Shown here piece by piece: positions 15,847 to 24,653 of a DNA stretch of 64,000 bases. This stretch comes from JAHBVL01 sp963712055. GTDB lineage: Bacteria > Chloroflexota > Chloroflexia > Thermomicrobiales > UBA6265. The notes under the pieces were generated by a model that saw nothing but the letters and a program-made list of their open reading frames with translations, ran no database searches and was not told the DNA's origin. Both the position numbers and the translations under genes were made by a program. Positions within the stretch are counted from its first letter, which is position 1. The number at the start of each line of letters is the position of its first letter. The stretch spans positions 62,001-126,000 of the forward strand of contig CAVQGN010000007.1 in assembly GCA_963712055.1 (NCBI GenBank), given 5' to 3'.

Positions 15847-16286
15847 TGAGTGTCTGTATCGCCGTACCCTTCGAGATCGTCGTCTTGTTCGAATGAAACG
15901 CGGATCGTCTGCTCTCGGTGGTGTTTCTCCTGATTCAGCACGTAGCCGACGACGTCGTTCATCGAACGATCACCAAAGGTGAGAACGCCATAACCTCCTT
16001 GCCAACCGGGCCACGGAAGGTCAGATACTGATTCTTGGCGACCGAGTTGGCGGCTGGACTTGCCTTTGAGGTTCTTGACCACTGTCGATACCGCGATCGA
16101 TGGAGGTATCGAGAGCGCAACATGAACATGATTTGGCATCATGCCGACGGCATGCACTAGTGCGCGGTGATCACGGGCGATGATGGGCAGGAGTTTGATG
16201 AGGAATTGCTTTCGCGACGGATCGATGACTGCCAGGCGGTACCTGGTCGACCAGATAAGGTGATAGTGGGTTCGCCAATAGCTCAC
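15837..16286 (-). CDS. REP-associated tyrosine transposase (RAYT), IS200/IS605-like Y1 family
   Basis: A 149-residue Y1 HUH-type transposase, complete for its family. The metal-binding HUH motif is HVH at residues 53-55 within GMMPNHVHVALSIP. The nucleophilic tyrosine is Tyr115 in DVVGYVLNQEKHH. The N-terminus YHLIWSTRYRLAVI is typical of the group. The start is a GTG at 16286 preceded by AAGGAG. Such enzymes nick and join single-stranded DNA and, in RAYT form, act on neighbouring hairpin repeats, as seen here on both sides. The frame is intact, so the element may still be active. Confidence 0.9.
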   Translation of the reverse strand: MSYWRTHYHLIWSTRYRLAVIDPSRKQFLIKLLPIIARDHRALVHAVGMMPNHVHVALSIPPSIAVSTVVKNLKGKSSRQLGRQESVSDLPWPGWQGGYGVLTFGDRSMNDVVGYVLNQEKHHREQTIRVSFEQDDDLEGYGDTDTHRR

Positions 16287-16372
16287 CGCTCTTGCTCCTT
16301 TGAAAACACCTGAGTGCTGATAATGGCACGCTGGGGGAAGCCTTGCAACGGAATCGCCCGAGTCGGCTTGCT

Positions 16373-16490
16373 CACGACGGATTGAAATCCATCGCTGACG
16401 GGCTGTTGTCCCTGCGGGGACGTTTGGTTTGGTGGCGAGCGGCGTCTCGAAGAGACAAGAGCCTGTGAGATTGGCATTTCAATGCCGATC
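16373..16490 (+). repeat. Hairpin-rich repeat, copy 3
   Basis: Nearly identical to copy 2 through the GTCCC/GGGAC hairpin, except GTCTCGAAGAGAC replaces GTCTCGTAGAGAC. It lies 86 bases upstream of the transposase start. The segment 16287-16372 has only the transposase ribosome site and presumably its promoter. Confidence 0.75.
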
Positions 16491-16518
16491 GATGCCTTGG
16501 CACGAGGTCGTCTTGAAC

Positions 16519-16618
16519 GCGACGGATTGAAATCCATCGCTGACGGGCTGTTGTCCCTGCGGGGACGTTTGGATTGGTGGCGGAGCGGCGTCTCGAAGAG
16601 ACAAGAGCCTGTGAGATC
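16519..16618 (+). repeat. Hairpin-rich repeat, copy 4 (3' truncated)
   Basis: Matches the other copies up to CTGTGAGAT, then diverges into a different small hairpin (ATCATCACTGAAGTGATGAT, 16616-16635) ahead of the amidohydrolase gene. The final GGCATT/AATGCC hairpin is missing. Confidence 0.7.
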
Positions 16619-16658
16619 ATCACTGAAGTGATGATCGACATCCAGGACAGGAGTTCCC

Positions 16659-17801
16659 ATGACCCACGACCTGCTTATTCGAAACGGGCGATTGATCGAC
16701 ACTGCGGCCGGGATCGATGGTGCGTTCGATGTTGCCATCACCGGCGGCAAGGTGGCCAAGATCGCGCCGGCGATTCCGGTGGACGACGCAGTCGAAATCA
16801 TCGACGCCGCCGGGAAACTCGTGACCCCAGGCTTGATCGATGCGCATGTGCACGTCTACGAGGGAGTGTCCCACTACGGTATCAATGCCGACGCGACCTG
16901 TCTGGCTCGAGGAGCGACGACCGTCGTCGACGCCGGTTCGGCTGGCGCAGATACGTTTGCCGGGTTCCGGCGCTATATCGTCGAAGCGAGCGCGACCCGG
17001 ATCCTGGCGCAGGTGAACATCTCATCGATGGGGATGCTTTCGCGCGAGATTGGTGAACTCGATGATCTCAAGTGGGCGAGTGTGCCGAAAGCGTTGCAGA
17101 CCATCGAAGCAAACCGGAATCTGATTCTCGGCGTGAAGGTGCGTTTGACGAAGAACTCGATCGTGGGGGAAGACGCGGGGTTGCAGCCGCTTTTCCGCGC
17201 CCGAGAGGCAGCCGATGCGGCCGGGTTGCCGATCATGGTTCATCTGCAGGAAGCGTGGGCTGATTCGATCGACCAAGTACTAGGTGTTCTTCGCAAGGGC
17301 GACATGATGACCCACATGTATCACGGGCAAGCGCTCGGGATTCTCGATGAACAGGGTCGGATCGAGCCGGCAGTCCGGGATGCTCGTAATCGGGGGGTGC
17401 TCTTCGATGTCGGCCATGGAGAGGGATCGTTCGAGTGGGGTGTCTGCGAACAGGCACTGGCGCAGGAGTTCCCACCCGACACGATCTCTTCCGATCTCCA
17501 CAAATACAACCTGCACAGCCCGGTTTTTGATCTGGTTACCACTGTGTCGAAGTTTCTCAACCTGGGGATGAGTCTTCATGATGCGCTCGACCGCGTGACC
17601 AGCGTTCCGGCTCGCTATGTCGGGATGGAAGGACGGATCGGGACGCTGACACCGGGCTCCGAAGGGGATCTGGTGGTGCTCGATTGGCAAGAAGGGGATT
17701 TCGGATTCGTCGATTCGAGTCGGGTCGAGCGGCGGGGATCTCAGCGTCTCATTCCCGAGGTCGTGGTAAAAAATGGGCAGGTCGTCAGACCGATCTCCTG
17801 A
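16659..17801 (+). CDS. Amidohydrolase/deacetylase-family metallohydrolase
   Basis: A 380-residue cyclic-amidohydrolase-superfamily enzyme with the composite beta-sandwich plus TIM-barrel layout. The first metal pair is HVH at residues 63-65 (PGLIDAHVHVYEGV). GVKVRLT near residue 155 supplies the lysine that is normally carbamylated, and later histidines lie in MVHLQEA, MTHMYHG and DVGHGEGS. The catalytic Asp is in ISSDLHKYN. This motif order matches the amidohydrolase/deacetylase (EF_0837/AHA_3915-like) group. A Cys-free GARGATTVVDAGSAGADTF-like stretch follows the first barrel strand. AGGAG precedes the ATG. The substrate is probably an N-acyl or cyclic amide compound. Confidence 0.85.
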   Translation: MTHDLLIRNGRLIDTAAGIDGAFDVAITGGKVAKIAPAIPVDDAVEIIDAAGKLVTPGLIDAHVHVYEGVSHYGINADATCLARGATTVVDAGSAGADTFAGFRRYIVEASATRILAQVNISSMGMLSREIGELDDLKWASVPKALQTIEANRNLILGVKVRLTKNSIVGEDAGLQPLFRAREAADAAGLPIMVHLQEAWADSIDQVLGVLRKGDMMTHMYHGQALGILDEQGRIEPAVRDARNRGVLFDVGHGEGSFEWGVCEQALAQEFPPDTISSDLHKYNLHSPVFDLVTTVSKFLNLGMSLHDALDRVTSVPARYVGMEGRIGTLTPGSEGDLVVLDWQEGDFGFVDSSRVERRGSQRLIPEVVVKNGQVVRPIS

Positions 17802-17831
17802 CGCCTGCCCACTCGTGAGACGCGTCGCTGA

Positions 17832-18110
17832 CTAGACCAACCCAACCAATCGCGCTATGCGACCGAGGTTGAAGGACCAGCCGATACCGATTGTGGTTGG
17901 AGTCAGGAGTCGAGCGAGATCAGGATTCCACCAGTTGTCGAGGAATCGGTCGAAGGTTGGAAAACGGAAGTCGTATGGAACGAACCCGGCGACTTCACCA
18001 GACCAGGTCCGTTCTTCAGGACTGGTTTTGAGTTCTTTTCGCACTGCCAACGCGAAAAGACCCGCGAGCAGGAACCATCCGCCGATTTTTCTTGAGATGA
18101 ACGGGATCAT
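17832..18110 (-). CDS. Small membrane-anchored DUF5808-domain protein
   Basis: A 92-residue protein with one N-terminal membrane helix (GGWFLLAGLFALAVRKE) and a C-terminal DUF5808-like motif: GFVPYDFRFPTFDRFLDNWW, then NPDLARLLTP and GIGWSFNLGRI. AAAGGAG precedes the ATG. It sits between the amidohydrolase (convergent) and an enolase-superfamily gene on the same strand 46 bases upstream, so it may be the last gene of that transcript. Its function is unknown. Confidence 0.75.
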   Translation of the reverse strand: MIPFISRKIGGWFLLAGLFALAVRKELKTSPEERTWSGEVAGFVPYDFRFPTFDRFLDNWWNPDLARLLTPTTIGIGWSFNLGRIARLVGLV

Positions 18111-18155
18111 GAAACTGACTCCTTTGGGTTGACGTGTGTCGACCTGAGCCGACCT

Positions 18156-19406
18156 TCAATTGCTGGACCCCAAGCAAACCGAGACTCTAGTCTGTCCGAG
18201 GACTCCTGCATTCGTTTCGCGGGCTAGCAGCTGTATGGGATATTCCCCGAAGAAGCTGCTGCCTTCCTTGAGATGTTGCTGGGCCGCGTCTTCGTTCAAG
18301 GTCAGACCGTGACCCGGATCGTCGCTCAGATGGATGAACCCGTTCTCGATCACGGTGCCACCGTCGACAAGGTCGTCCCACCAGTCGACGTCGGCCGCAT
18401 GAAACTCGATGACGAGGAAGTTGTTCATCGAAGCGCAGACATGCGCGCCCGCGACGGTGCCGATCGGGCTGGCCACGTTGTGCGGCGCGACCGGGATGTA
18501 GTACATGTCGGCGAGATCAGCAACAATCTTGGCTTCGCGAAGACCTCCCATCTTGGGGATATCGGGGGCGATGATCCGTGCGGCCTGATTGACGATCAGT
18601 TCTCGAAAGCCATGCTTTCGATAGACGTTTTCGCCAGTGCAGATCGGGGTGCGGGTGCTGTTGGTCACCTGGCGTTGAGCGTCGATGTTTTCCGGCGGCA
18701 CGGGGTCCTCCAGCCAAAGGAGGTTGAACGGTTCGAGCGCCTGGGCGAGCTTGATGGCGTCGTTGACACTGTATTTCCAATGAGCGTCCATGCCGAGCAT
18801 CGTGTGGGGACCAACGGCTTCACGACATTGGCGGACAACCTCGACCATCCATTCGAGTTCGGCATTGCCGATTGTGCGGTTGAACGGTTCGAACCACTGG
18901 CGCCGGGGGTGGGGATCGCCGGAGATGTCGATCGTGTGGGGATTGGGGGTGTCGAGGTCGAATTTGAGCGCCGTGTATCCGGCATCGACGACCTCTTTCG
19001 CTTTTTTCGCATAGTCGGCGGGATCGGGAGAATCGCCGGCATGACAATCCGCATAGACGCGGATTTCGTCACGGAACTTGCCGCCAAACATGTTGTAGAT
19101 GGGTGTATTGAGCGCGCGGCCGACGAGATCCCAGAGCGCGATCTCGATCCCGCTGATGGCGGTTACCGTCGTGCCGCCAGTCGAGCCTTCGCCGGACATG
19201 CAGCGGATCATCATCTCGTAGAGCTTGCCGATGTTGAAGGGACTTTCGCCGATCAGGAGTTTGCCTGCTTTGTGGACGGTTTCGGCAACCCCGACACCCC
19301 AGTAGGCCTCACCCAGCCCGGTGATCCCTTCGTCGGTTTCGATCCGGACAAGGACCCAGGGGAAATTGCCGTCGAGCACGGCGGTGCGCACACTGGTGAT
19401 CCTCAC
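18156..19406 (-). CDS. Mandelate racemase/enolase-superfamily dehydratase
   Basis: A 416-residue enolase-superfamily enzyme: capping domain (VRIETDEGITGLGEAYWG) then TIM barrel. Metal ligands are visible as Asp in LGMDAHWKYS, Glu in LLWLEDPVPPE and Glu in PICTGENVYRK. The barrel's second strand is TALKFDLD, and a histidine follows in PVAPHNVAS. A long insert after TALKFDLD (THTIDISGDPHPRRQWFEPF-like) is distinctive. Substrates in the group are sugar acids. The ORF can start at a TTG at 19424, but the GTG at 19406 follows AAAGGGAG and is preferred. It lies downstream of the oligosaccharide-type permeases, behind a hairpin. Confidence 0.88.
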   Translation of the reverse strand: MRITSVRTAVLDGNFPWVLVRIETDEGITGLGEAYWGVGVAETVHKAGKLLIGESPFNIGKLYEMMIRCMSGEGSTGGTTVTAISGIEIALWDLVGRALNTPIYNMFGGKFRDEIRVYADCHAGDSPDPADYAKKAKEVVDAGYTALKFDLDTPNPHTIDISGDPHPRRQWFEPFNRTIGNAELEWMVEVVRQCREAVGPHTMLGMDAHWKYSVNDAIKLAQALEPFNLLWLEDPVPPENIDAQRQVTNSTRTPICTGENVYRKHGFRELIVNQAARIIAPDIPKMGGLREAKIVADLADMYYIPVAPHNVASPIGTVAGAHVCASMNNFLVIEFHAADVDWWDDLVDGGTVIENGFIHLSDDPGHGLTLNEDAAQQHLKEGSSFFGEYPIQLLARETNAGVLGQTRVSVCLGSSN

Positions 19407-19470
19407 GTTGCTCCCTTTCTCCAACAGATGTTCACAGTGAGGATGATACCCGGAACAGGCAGGACGAAGA

Positions 19471-19504
19471 AATCAGCGACAGACGGGAAAGTCTGTCGCT
19501 GATT
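19471..19504 (-). terminator. Terminator/attenuator after the permease operon
   Basis: A perfect 14-bp stem (AATCAGCGACAGAC and its complement, six-base loop) lies between the permease stop at 19530 and the enolase-family start at 19406. On the minus strand it is followed by TTCTTC. It probably ends or attenuates the binding-protein/permease transcript. Confidence 0.6.
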
Positions 19505-19529
19505 GCTTGCTCAATAGGTCGATTCTGGA

Positions 19530-20369
19530 TCAGGCGACCTTGCGCGTACGTGGATTGGCGAGTTCGTCGAGCCCGGTCGTGATTCCGAAAAGACCGACAA
19601 AGAGGATGACGATGATGATCACCGGAGGCAGGAACCACCACCAGAGACCATTGAGCATCGCAGCGTAATAGTTGGCCCAATAGATCGTAATACCGAGCGT
19701 GTTGGAATCGAGCGAACTCAATCCAAGCACTTCGAGACCGATCGACGCGAGGATACCGGCGGCCACCGATCCGACGAAGGTAGCAGCGAGATAGGGCAGC
19801 AGGTTCGGCATCACTTCGCGAAAGATGATCTGTGGCGAGGACGAACCAGAGAGGCGGGCGACCTGAATATAGGCGCGTTCCTTGATCGTCAGGGCCTGGG
19901 AGCGAATCGTGCGGGCTGGGTAGAGCCAGGAAAGCGAGGCCACCACGAGCATCATCTGGTTGATTGATAGCGAGGCCTTGAGTGAGACAGCGACCAGAAT
20001 CAGCACGAGTAATGGGGGAATCGTGAGACCGATATCGATGACGGTGCGAATGATGGCATCGACCCAACCGCCGTAATACGAGGAGACAAGCGCGAGGATC
20101 GTGCCGATGGTGACGCCAATCAGACCGGCCATAAAGCCGATATAGAGCGTTTTCGGTGTGCCGACGATCATGACCGCGAGGAGGTCGCGAGCTTGACGAT
20201 CCGTACCGAGCGGGTGATCCCACGACGGTTCGAGGTTTGGTGGTGCCGAGAGCGGGTTGGCTTGATCAAGATTCCAGAAAAGTCGACCAAGGATGACAAA
20301 GATCGCAATGATTGAAAGCAGAACAATGCCCAACACCATGCTCTTATTGCGTCCGAGATATGCAAGCAT
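19530..20369 (-). CDS. ABC transporter permease, DppC/OppC type
   Basis: A 279-residue inner-membrane permease of the dipeptide/oligopeptide/nickel group (DppC-like). It has an N-terminal helix (GIVLLSIIAIFVILG), the periplasmic PLGTDRQARDLLAVMIVG segment characteristic of DppC, about five further helices, and the EAA-type coupling loop GSSSPQIIFREVMPNLLPY. It follows the DppB-like gene by 36 bases. With the ATPases at 23567-25727 and the binding protein at 21483-23265 it completes one importer. Confidence 0.92.
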   Translation of the reverse strand: MLAYLGRNKSMVLGIVLLSIIAIFVILGRLFWNLDQANPLSAPPNLEPSWDHPLGTDRQARDLLAVMIVGTPKTLYIGFMAGLIGVTIGTILALVSSYYGGWVDAIIRTVIDIGLTIPPLLVLILVAVSLKASLSINQMMLVVASLSWLYPARTIRSQALTIKERAYIQVARLSGSSSPQIIFREVMPNLLPYLAATFVGSVAAGILASIGLEVLGLSSLDSNTLGITIYWANYYAAMLNGLWWWFLPPVIIIVILFVGLFGITTGLDELANPRTRKVA

Positions 20370-20405
20370 TAGTCCTCGACTCCTGCAACGGTCACGATCG
20401 ACAAT

Positions 20406-21410
20406 CTATGACTTCTGATACTTGATTCTTGGATCGAGCAATGGATAGATAAGATCGAGAATGAATGTGGCCAATGCGACTCCGAGAACCACGGTGAAGA
20501 TCACACCCTGGATGACGAAGTAGTCGAACTGACGGATCGAGAAGTAGAGCAATCCACCAATACCGGGATAGTTGAAGATCACTTCGACGAGGAGAGCTCC
20601 AGTGAGCAATGTTCCGAGCGAAAGGCCAAGCGCAGTGGTTTGCGGCAGGAGCGCGTTGCGCATCGCATAGCTGAAAAAGAGCGTGCGATTCTTGAGGCCG
20701 GAGGCTTCGGCGAAGATCATGTAGTCCTCGCCTTCGGCAGTGACCATCATGCCGCGCATCCCAAGAGCCCAGAATCCCATGGAAGAGAGCAGAATGGCGA
20801 CAGCGGGAAGCACCGAGTGGCGCAGCACGTCCTCAGCAAAGGCGAGATTCCAGTCGGGGAAGGCTCCGGGCGTATATCCACCAAAAAGAGGGAACCAGCG
20901 GAAATTGAAAGCGAAGACGTAGAGCAGGATGAGACCGAGCAGAAAAAACGGAATTGCGGAAAAGGTGAGCAGAGGCGGAAAAATGTAGTGAATGAAGCGA
21001 GGTGATTTGCGCCAGCCCAGTAAAGCGCCGGCGAGCGTCCCAAGAACAAAGGCAAGAATGGTCGTAGTGAACAGAAGACCGATTGTCCAGGGAATGGCGG
21101 AACCCATGACGTCCCAGACCGTGGCTGGGTAGTTGGCCATCGAATAGCCAAGATCGCCGGTAAAGACCTGTTGCAGATAGGTGATGTACTGTTCCTGAAG
21201 TGAATCGTTGAGACCGAATTTCTCTTGATAGATCTCGACCATTTCATTCATGCCAGTCTGGACGGCTCCACCAGTGGCTGCGGTCTGGAGCAAGCGGGAA
21301 CGAATCGGATCACCGCCAGAAAGCCGTGGAATCATGAAGTTGAGCGACGCGGCCGCCCAGATAATGATGAAAAGGAGAAACACCCGGCGAATCAGAAACT
21401 CAAGGCGCAT
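20406..21410 (-). CDS. ABC transporter permease, DppB/OppB type
   Basis: A 334-residue permease with the DppB layout: a first helix followed by a large periplasmic loop (SGGDPIRSRLLQTAATGG, with KFGLNDSLQEQYITYL), then five helices. The EAA loop is AEASGLKNRTLFFSYAMRNA, and the end is typical of the family (DLIYPLLDPRIKY). The ORF reaches 21437, but the ATG at 21410 (MRLEFLIRRVF) has AGGA ahead of it and begins the conserved sequence. It is separated from the upstream binding-protein gene by a strong hairpin. Confidence 0.92.
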   Translation of the reverse strand: MRLEFLIRRVFLLFIIIWAAASLNFMIPRLSGGDPIRSRLLQTAATGGAVQTGMNEMVEIYQEKFGLNDSLQEQYITYLQQVFTGDLGYSMANYPATVWDVMGSAIPWTIGLLFTTTILAFVLGTLAGALLGWRKSPRFIHYIFPPLLTFSAIPFFLLGLILLYVFAFNFRWFPLFGGYTPGAFPDWNLAFAEDVLRHSVLPAVAILLSSMGFWALGMRGMMVTAEGEDYMIFAEASGLKNRTLFFSYAMRNALLPQTTALGLSLGTLLTGALLVEVIFNYPGIGGLLYFSIRQFDYFVIQGVIFTVVLGVALATFILDLIYPLLDPRIKYQKS

Positions 21411-21436
21411 GGTCGTTGTCCTACTGGTGTGGAGCA

Positions 21437-21466
21437 CTCGCCCCTGGCCTTGCGGTCAGGGGCGAG
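21437..21466 (-). terminator. Intercistronic hairpin between binding-protein and permease genes
   Basis: CTCGCCCCTG pairs perfectly with CAGGGGCGAG around a ten-base loop. Located within 20 bases of the binding-protein stop codon, it probably protects the upstream mRNA or lowers read-through so the binding protein is made in excess over permeases. Confidence 0.6.
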
Positions 21467-21482
21467 CACCAACGTGCAACTC

Positions 21483-23265
21483 TTACTGAGCAGCCTTGAG
21501 CCGGTTGAGAATCAGAGGGAATGTCAAGTGCCAGAAGGCGCCGTTGACGTACGGATCCTCTCGTGTCGGCCAACCCGTCCAGTAGGTCTGGTTCATCGGG
21601 ATGCGGTGGTACCACTCCTGGATAGGAATGTCCGGGAGCTCTGGCAACCAGATGGCCATTGCTCGCATCCACTGGTCCATGATGGTATCCGTCTCATCCG
21701 GGGAAGTGAAGGCCATCTCGTCGACGACGGCGTCGAAATCCGCGTTCGCCCAGCGGGAGAAGTTGACGGCGTGGCCGCCCGGGATGTTCTTGGATCCACC
21801 GGTGTATAGCGCCAGCGTGTCATACGGATCATTGGCGACTGAACCACCGTGCCCGAAGAGGGTAGCGTTGTAGTCACCTGGCTGGAAGCGGTCGAAGAAG
21901 TCAGGCGGCTCGGAGTAGGAAGCCTCGACACCCTGGTTCTTCAACTGCTGCACGATGACCGGTCCGATGTCGGCCATGACCTGGAAGCTCTCGATCGGAA
22001 CGTTGAGCTGCTGGCCATCCTTCATCCACTTGTCGTCTTCCTTGACCCAGCCAGATGCTTCGAGCTTGGCGGCACCCTTTTCCGGATTGAACTCGAGAGT
22101 GTCGTACTCGGTCCGGAGATCGGCAGTCGCGTCGACGAACGGCTGGAGGCCTGGATAGGACGGCAATGGCAGCGGCCACTTGGTGCCGGCACCGCCGAGG
22201 GCCACCTCGATCAATTGATCGCGATCGATGAAATAGCTCAAAGCCCAGCGGACATTTGCGTCGTTATACGGTTCACGGTCGTGATTGACGTAGAGCGACG
22301 TTGGCCACCAGTCGACATAGCCGAATGGCTTGTCTGTTCCGGTGTGGGTGGTGATGTTCGGATTCTGCGCCAGCACTGTTTCGATCGTCAGCGGACGCAG
22401 GTCGAGTGAGCAGTCGACTTCATTGGCGATCAACTGCTGGGCCATCTGCTCGTCCGGCACGCTGAGGAAGATAGATGATCCGCTCGACTTCAGGAAGCGC
22501 GTCGACCAGACCTTGATCGACTGCCCACCAGGAGTCGGCGCGATCGATGATCTTTTGCTCTTCTGAGCTGAGAACGACTCGCCACGGACCGGTGGTCAGA
22601 GGAAGACCAGCCGCGATATCGAAGTTCGTGAACGTGGTCCAGTCCTGCCCCTCGAAGATGTGTTTCGGGATCGGGTAGAGACCAATGTCGTACTTGTAGC
22701 TCATGAAATACAAGAAGCGTGGTGCTGGGATCTTGAACGTGATGAGCACGTTGTTGGCGTCCTCGGCGACCGCAGTGTCGAGGAAAACCGCGACGTTCGT
22801 GCCCCACTTGACCTCGGCTCCAAGCTCACCACACGTATTGATGGTGTAAGCGATGTCCTCGGCAGAGAATGGCGTACCGTCGCTCCAAGTCACACCTTCG
22901 CGCGTTTTGATGCGCAGCTCCGTGTAATCCTCGTTGTACTCCCAGCTCTCGGCGAGCCAGGGGATGTACTCATCGGCAAACGCACTGTAGAACACGAGCG
23001 GCTCATGAAGAATGCCGAGCCCGTTTTGGTGGTTCGAACCGGTTGGCAGATAGCCGTTCCAGAGTTCGACATCTACATACCGTCCTGCCTGACCGGACCA
23101 GCGCAGAATCAGTGTGCGATTACGATCGATATCCGCAAGGTCCTGGGCAGCCACATTGCTGGGGCCGACCATTGGTGCAATACCGCCCGCTGTTGCAGCC
23201 AGTGCTGCTCCAGCTGCACCCGCTTTTACGAGTGTGCGGCGAGAAACCGTCGGGTTCACTGCCAT
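21483..23265 (-). pseudogene. ABC transporter substrate-binding protein, family 5, interrupted by a frameshift
   Basis: Two overlapping open frames together give one roughly 594-residue family-5 binding protein. The N-terminal frame (from 23265) has a Tat signal (TVSRRTLVKAGAAG) and the box GVTWSDGTPFSAEDIAYT. It reads to ALPEVERIIYL near 22470 and then runs out of homology to a stop at 22420. The C-terminal frame continues with SVPDEQMAQQLIANEVDC and on to 21483. The shift lies about 22460-22475, in or near TATCTTCCTCAGCG, and is equivalent to one extra base. Both halves are otherwise intact. Because it is the only binding protein for the adjoining permeases and ATPases, a sequencing error or very recent mutation is as likely as real decay. 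A good GGAGGAG site precedes the ATG. Confidence 0.8.
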
Positions 23266-23566
23266 ACTTGCTCCTCCTGTTAGAGGCTTTACGCCATTTC
23301 CCGAAAACGGGATCGTTCCCGGTAGCCTTCACTGCCATTTGGCCCGCCGGTAGGCCTCTGAACAATGGAATAGCATCTCGGTTGGTGGGAGAATAGCACA
23401 AGTTCAGGGACAGGCTATAGTTACCCGGCACAAGGTTGAGCAGCCGATCCTACCGTAGAAATGGATGGCTGATACAAGATTTCGGGTGGTTGCTGGATAG
23501 GTGAAAATTTGTCACCAGTTGGCAGCGGTTACCGGGGTAAGCGGTTAACCGGAGGGTTCTGAATCG
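23266..23566. other. Divergent control region between binding-protein and ATPase genes
   Basis: About 300 bases drive the binding-protein/permease genes leftwards and the two ATPase genes rightwards. A short inverted repeat, TTACC GG GGTAA (23529-23540), overlaps the ribosome-site side of the ATPase gene and could be an operator. A CCCG-AAAA-CGGG repeat lies near 23298. No convincing promoter pair was identified. Confidence 0.35.
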
Positions 23567-24586
23567 ATGGCGCAGGGCAATGAAATTCTTCGGGTCGATG
23601 ACCTCTCGGTCTACTACCACACCGAACATGGACCGGTCAAAGCGGTCGAGCATGTTTCCTTCAGTCTCAACGAAGGCGAGCGGTTGGGGCTTGTCGGCGA
23701 ATCTGGTAGTGGCAAGTCCACCATTGCCCTCGCGCTGATGAGGATGATTCGACCACCTGGCAATACTGAAACCGGTGAGGTCGTGCTCGACAATGTCGAT
23801 CTCCTCAAACTGAGCGAAGAGGAAATGAGAAAAGTTCGACTGGCGAGGCTTTCGCTGGTGGCCCAGGGAGCCATGAACTCGCTGAATCCGGTCAAACGGA
23901 TTGGTGTGCAACTTGAGTATGCGATTCGAGATCACGGCCTCAAGATGGGGAAGAACGATTTCAAAACATTCACTGCGGATCTGTTCAAGCGAGTAGGGCT
24001 GCAGCCGAGTGTGGCGGACATGTTTCCGCATGAATTGAGCGGCGGGATGAAGCAACGCGTTTGTATTGCGATTGCGATCAGTTTGAACCCGCAGGTGATC
24101 ATTGCTGACGAACCGACGAGCGCACTCGATGTGGTCGTGCAGTGGCAAGTCATCGAAACGCTGCGCAAGGTTCAGGAAGAACTGGGCGCAGCGGTCATTC
24201 AGATTGGCCACGACATGGGGCTGATGGCGCAATCCGTCGAGCGTCTCGGTGTGATGTATGCAGGCAAGCTGGTCGAATTGGCGAAGATCGATGACATTTT
24301 TCGCAATCCGCTGCATCCCTATACGCAGTTGCTTATCGAGAGCCTGCCTTCACTGGAAGACAAGTCCGCTCTACAGGGTATTCCTGGTCTGCCACCGTCG
24401 CTGCTGAATCGCGTGTCGGGCAACTGTCCCTTCTATCCTCGTTGTCCCAAGGTGCTGGATCGTTGCCCAACGGTTGAACCGATCTTCCAGGAAGTCGAGC
24501 CAGAACACTGGGTGGCATGTCACCTCTACGGCGACGAGATCCTGTTCAATGCTGACGCCGATCTGCTCGTAGCGCGGGCGGTGTAA
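23567..24586 (+). CDS. ABC transporter ATP-binding protein, DppD/OppD type
   Basis: A 339-residue ATPase of the peptide/sugar importer group. Walker A is GESGSGKST, the signature is HELSGGMKQRVCIAIA, Walker B is VIIADEPTSALD, and the switch His is in IGHDMGLMA. The C-terminal oligopeptide extension is present with the iron-sulfur-type cysteine pattern NCPFYPRCPKVLDRC. GGAGGG precedes the ATG. It is followed 67 bases later by its OppF-type partner and is transcribed away from the binding protein and permeases it should serve. Confidence 0.93.
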   Translation: MAQGNEILRVDDLSVYYHTEHGPVKAVEHVSFSLNEGERLGLVGESGSGKSTIALALMRMIRPPGNTETGEVVLDNVDLLKLSEEEMRKVRLARLSLVAQGAMNSLNPVKRIGVQLEYAIRDHGLKMGKNDFKTFTADLFKRVGLQPSVADMFPHELSGGMKQRVCIAIAISLNPQVIIADEPTSALDVVVQWQVIETLRKVQEELGAAVIQIGHDMGLMAQSVERLGVMYAGKLVELAKIDDIFRNPLHPYTQLLIESLPSLEDKSALQGIPGLPPSLLNRVSGNCPFYPRCPKVLDRCPTVEPIFQEVEPEHWVACHLYGDEILFNADADLLVARAV

Positions 24587-24653
24587 AGCAAATCATGACG
24601 AAGGTGGCAGCAGGAAGAAACACAATCATGACAGGATCAAATGAGGTGCAGGT

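Larger units (their letters stand above)
15587..16618. mobile_element. IS200-like/RAYT element with paired direct repeats
   Basis: A Y1 transposase gene (15837-16286) is bracketed by two repeat pairs in the same orientation: 15587-15846 on the left and 16373-16618 on the right. Within each pair the two copies are joined by the same roughly 30-base linker containing GATGCCTTGGCACGAGGTCG. This is the architecture of a REP-associated tyrosine transposase with its repeats. The outer boundaries are given by the repeats; no flanking target duplication was recognised. Confidence 0.65.

Noticed and set aside
15587..16618. CRISPR-like or tRNA-derived repeats
   Set aside because: Copies are paired with identical linkers around a Y1 transposase and contain several palindromes. 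There are no unique spacers and no tRNA cloverleaf.
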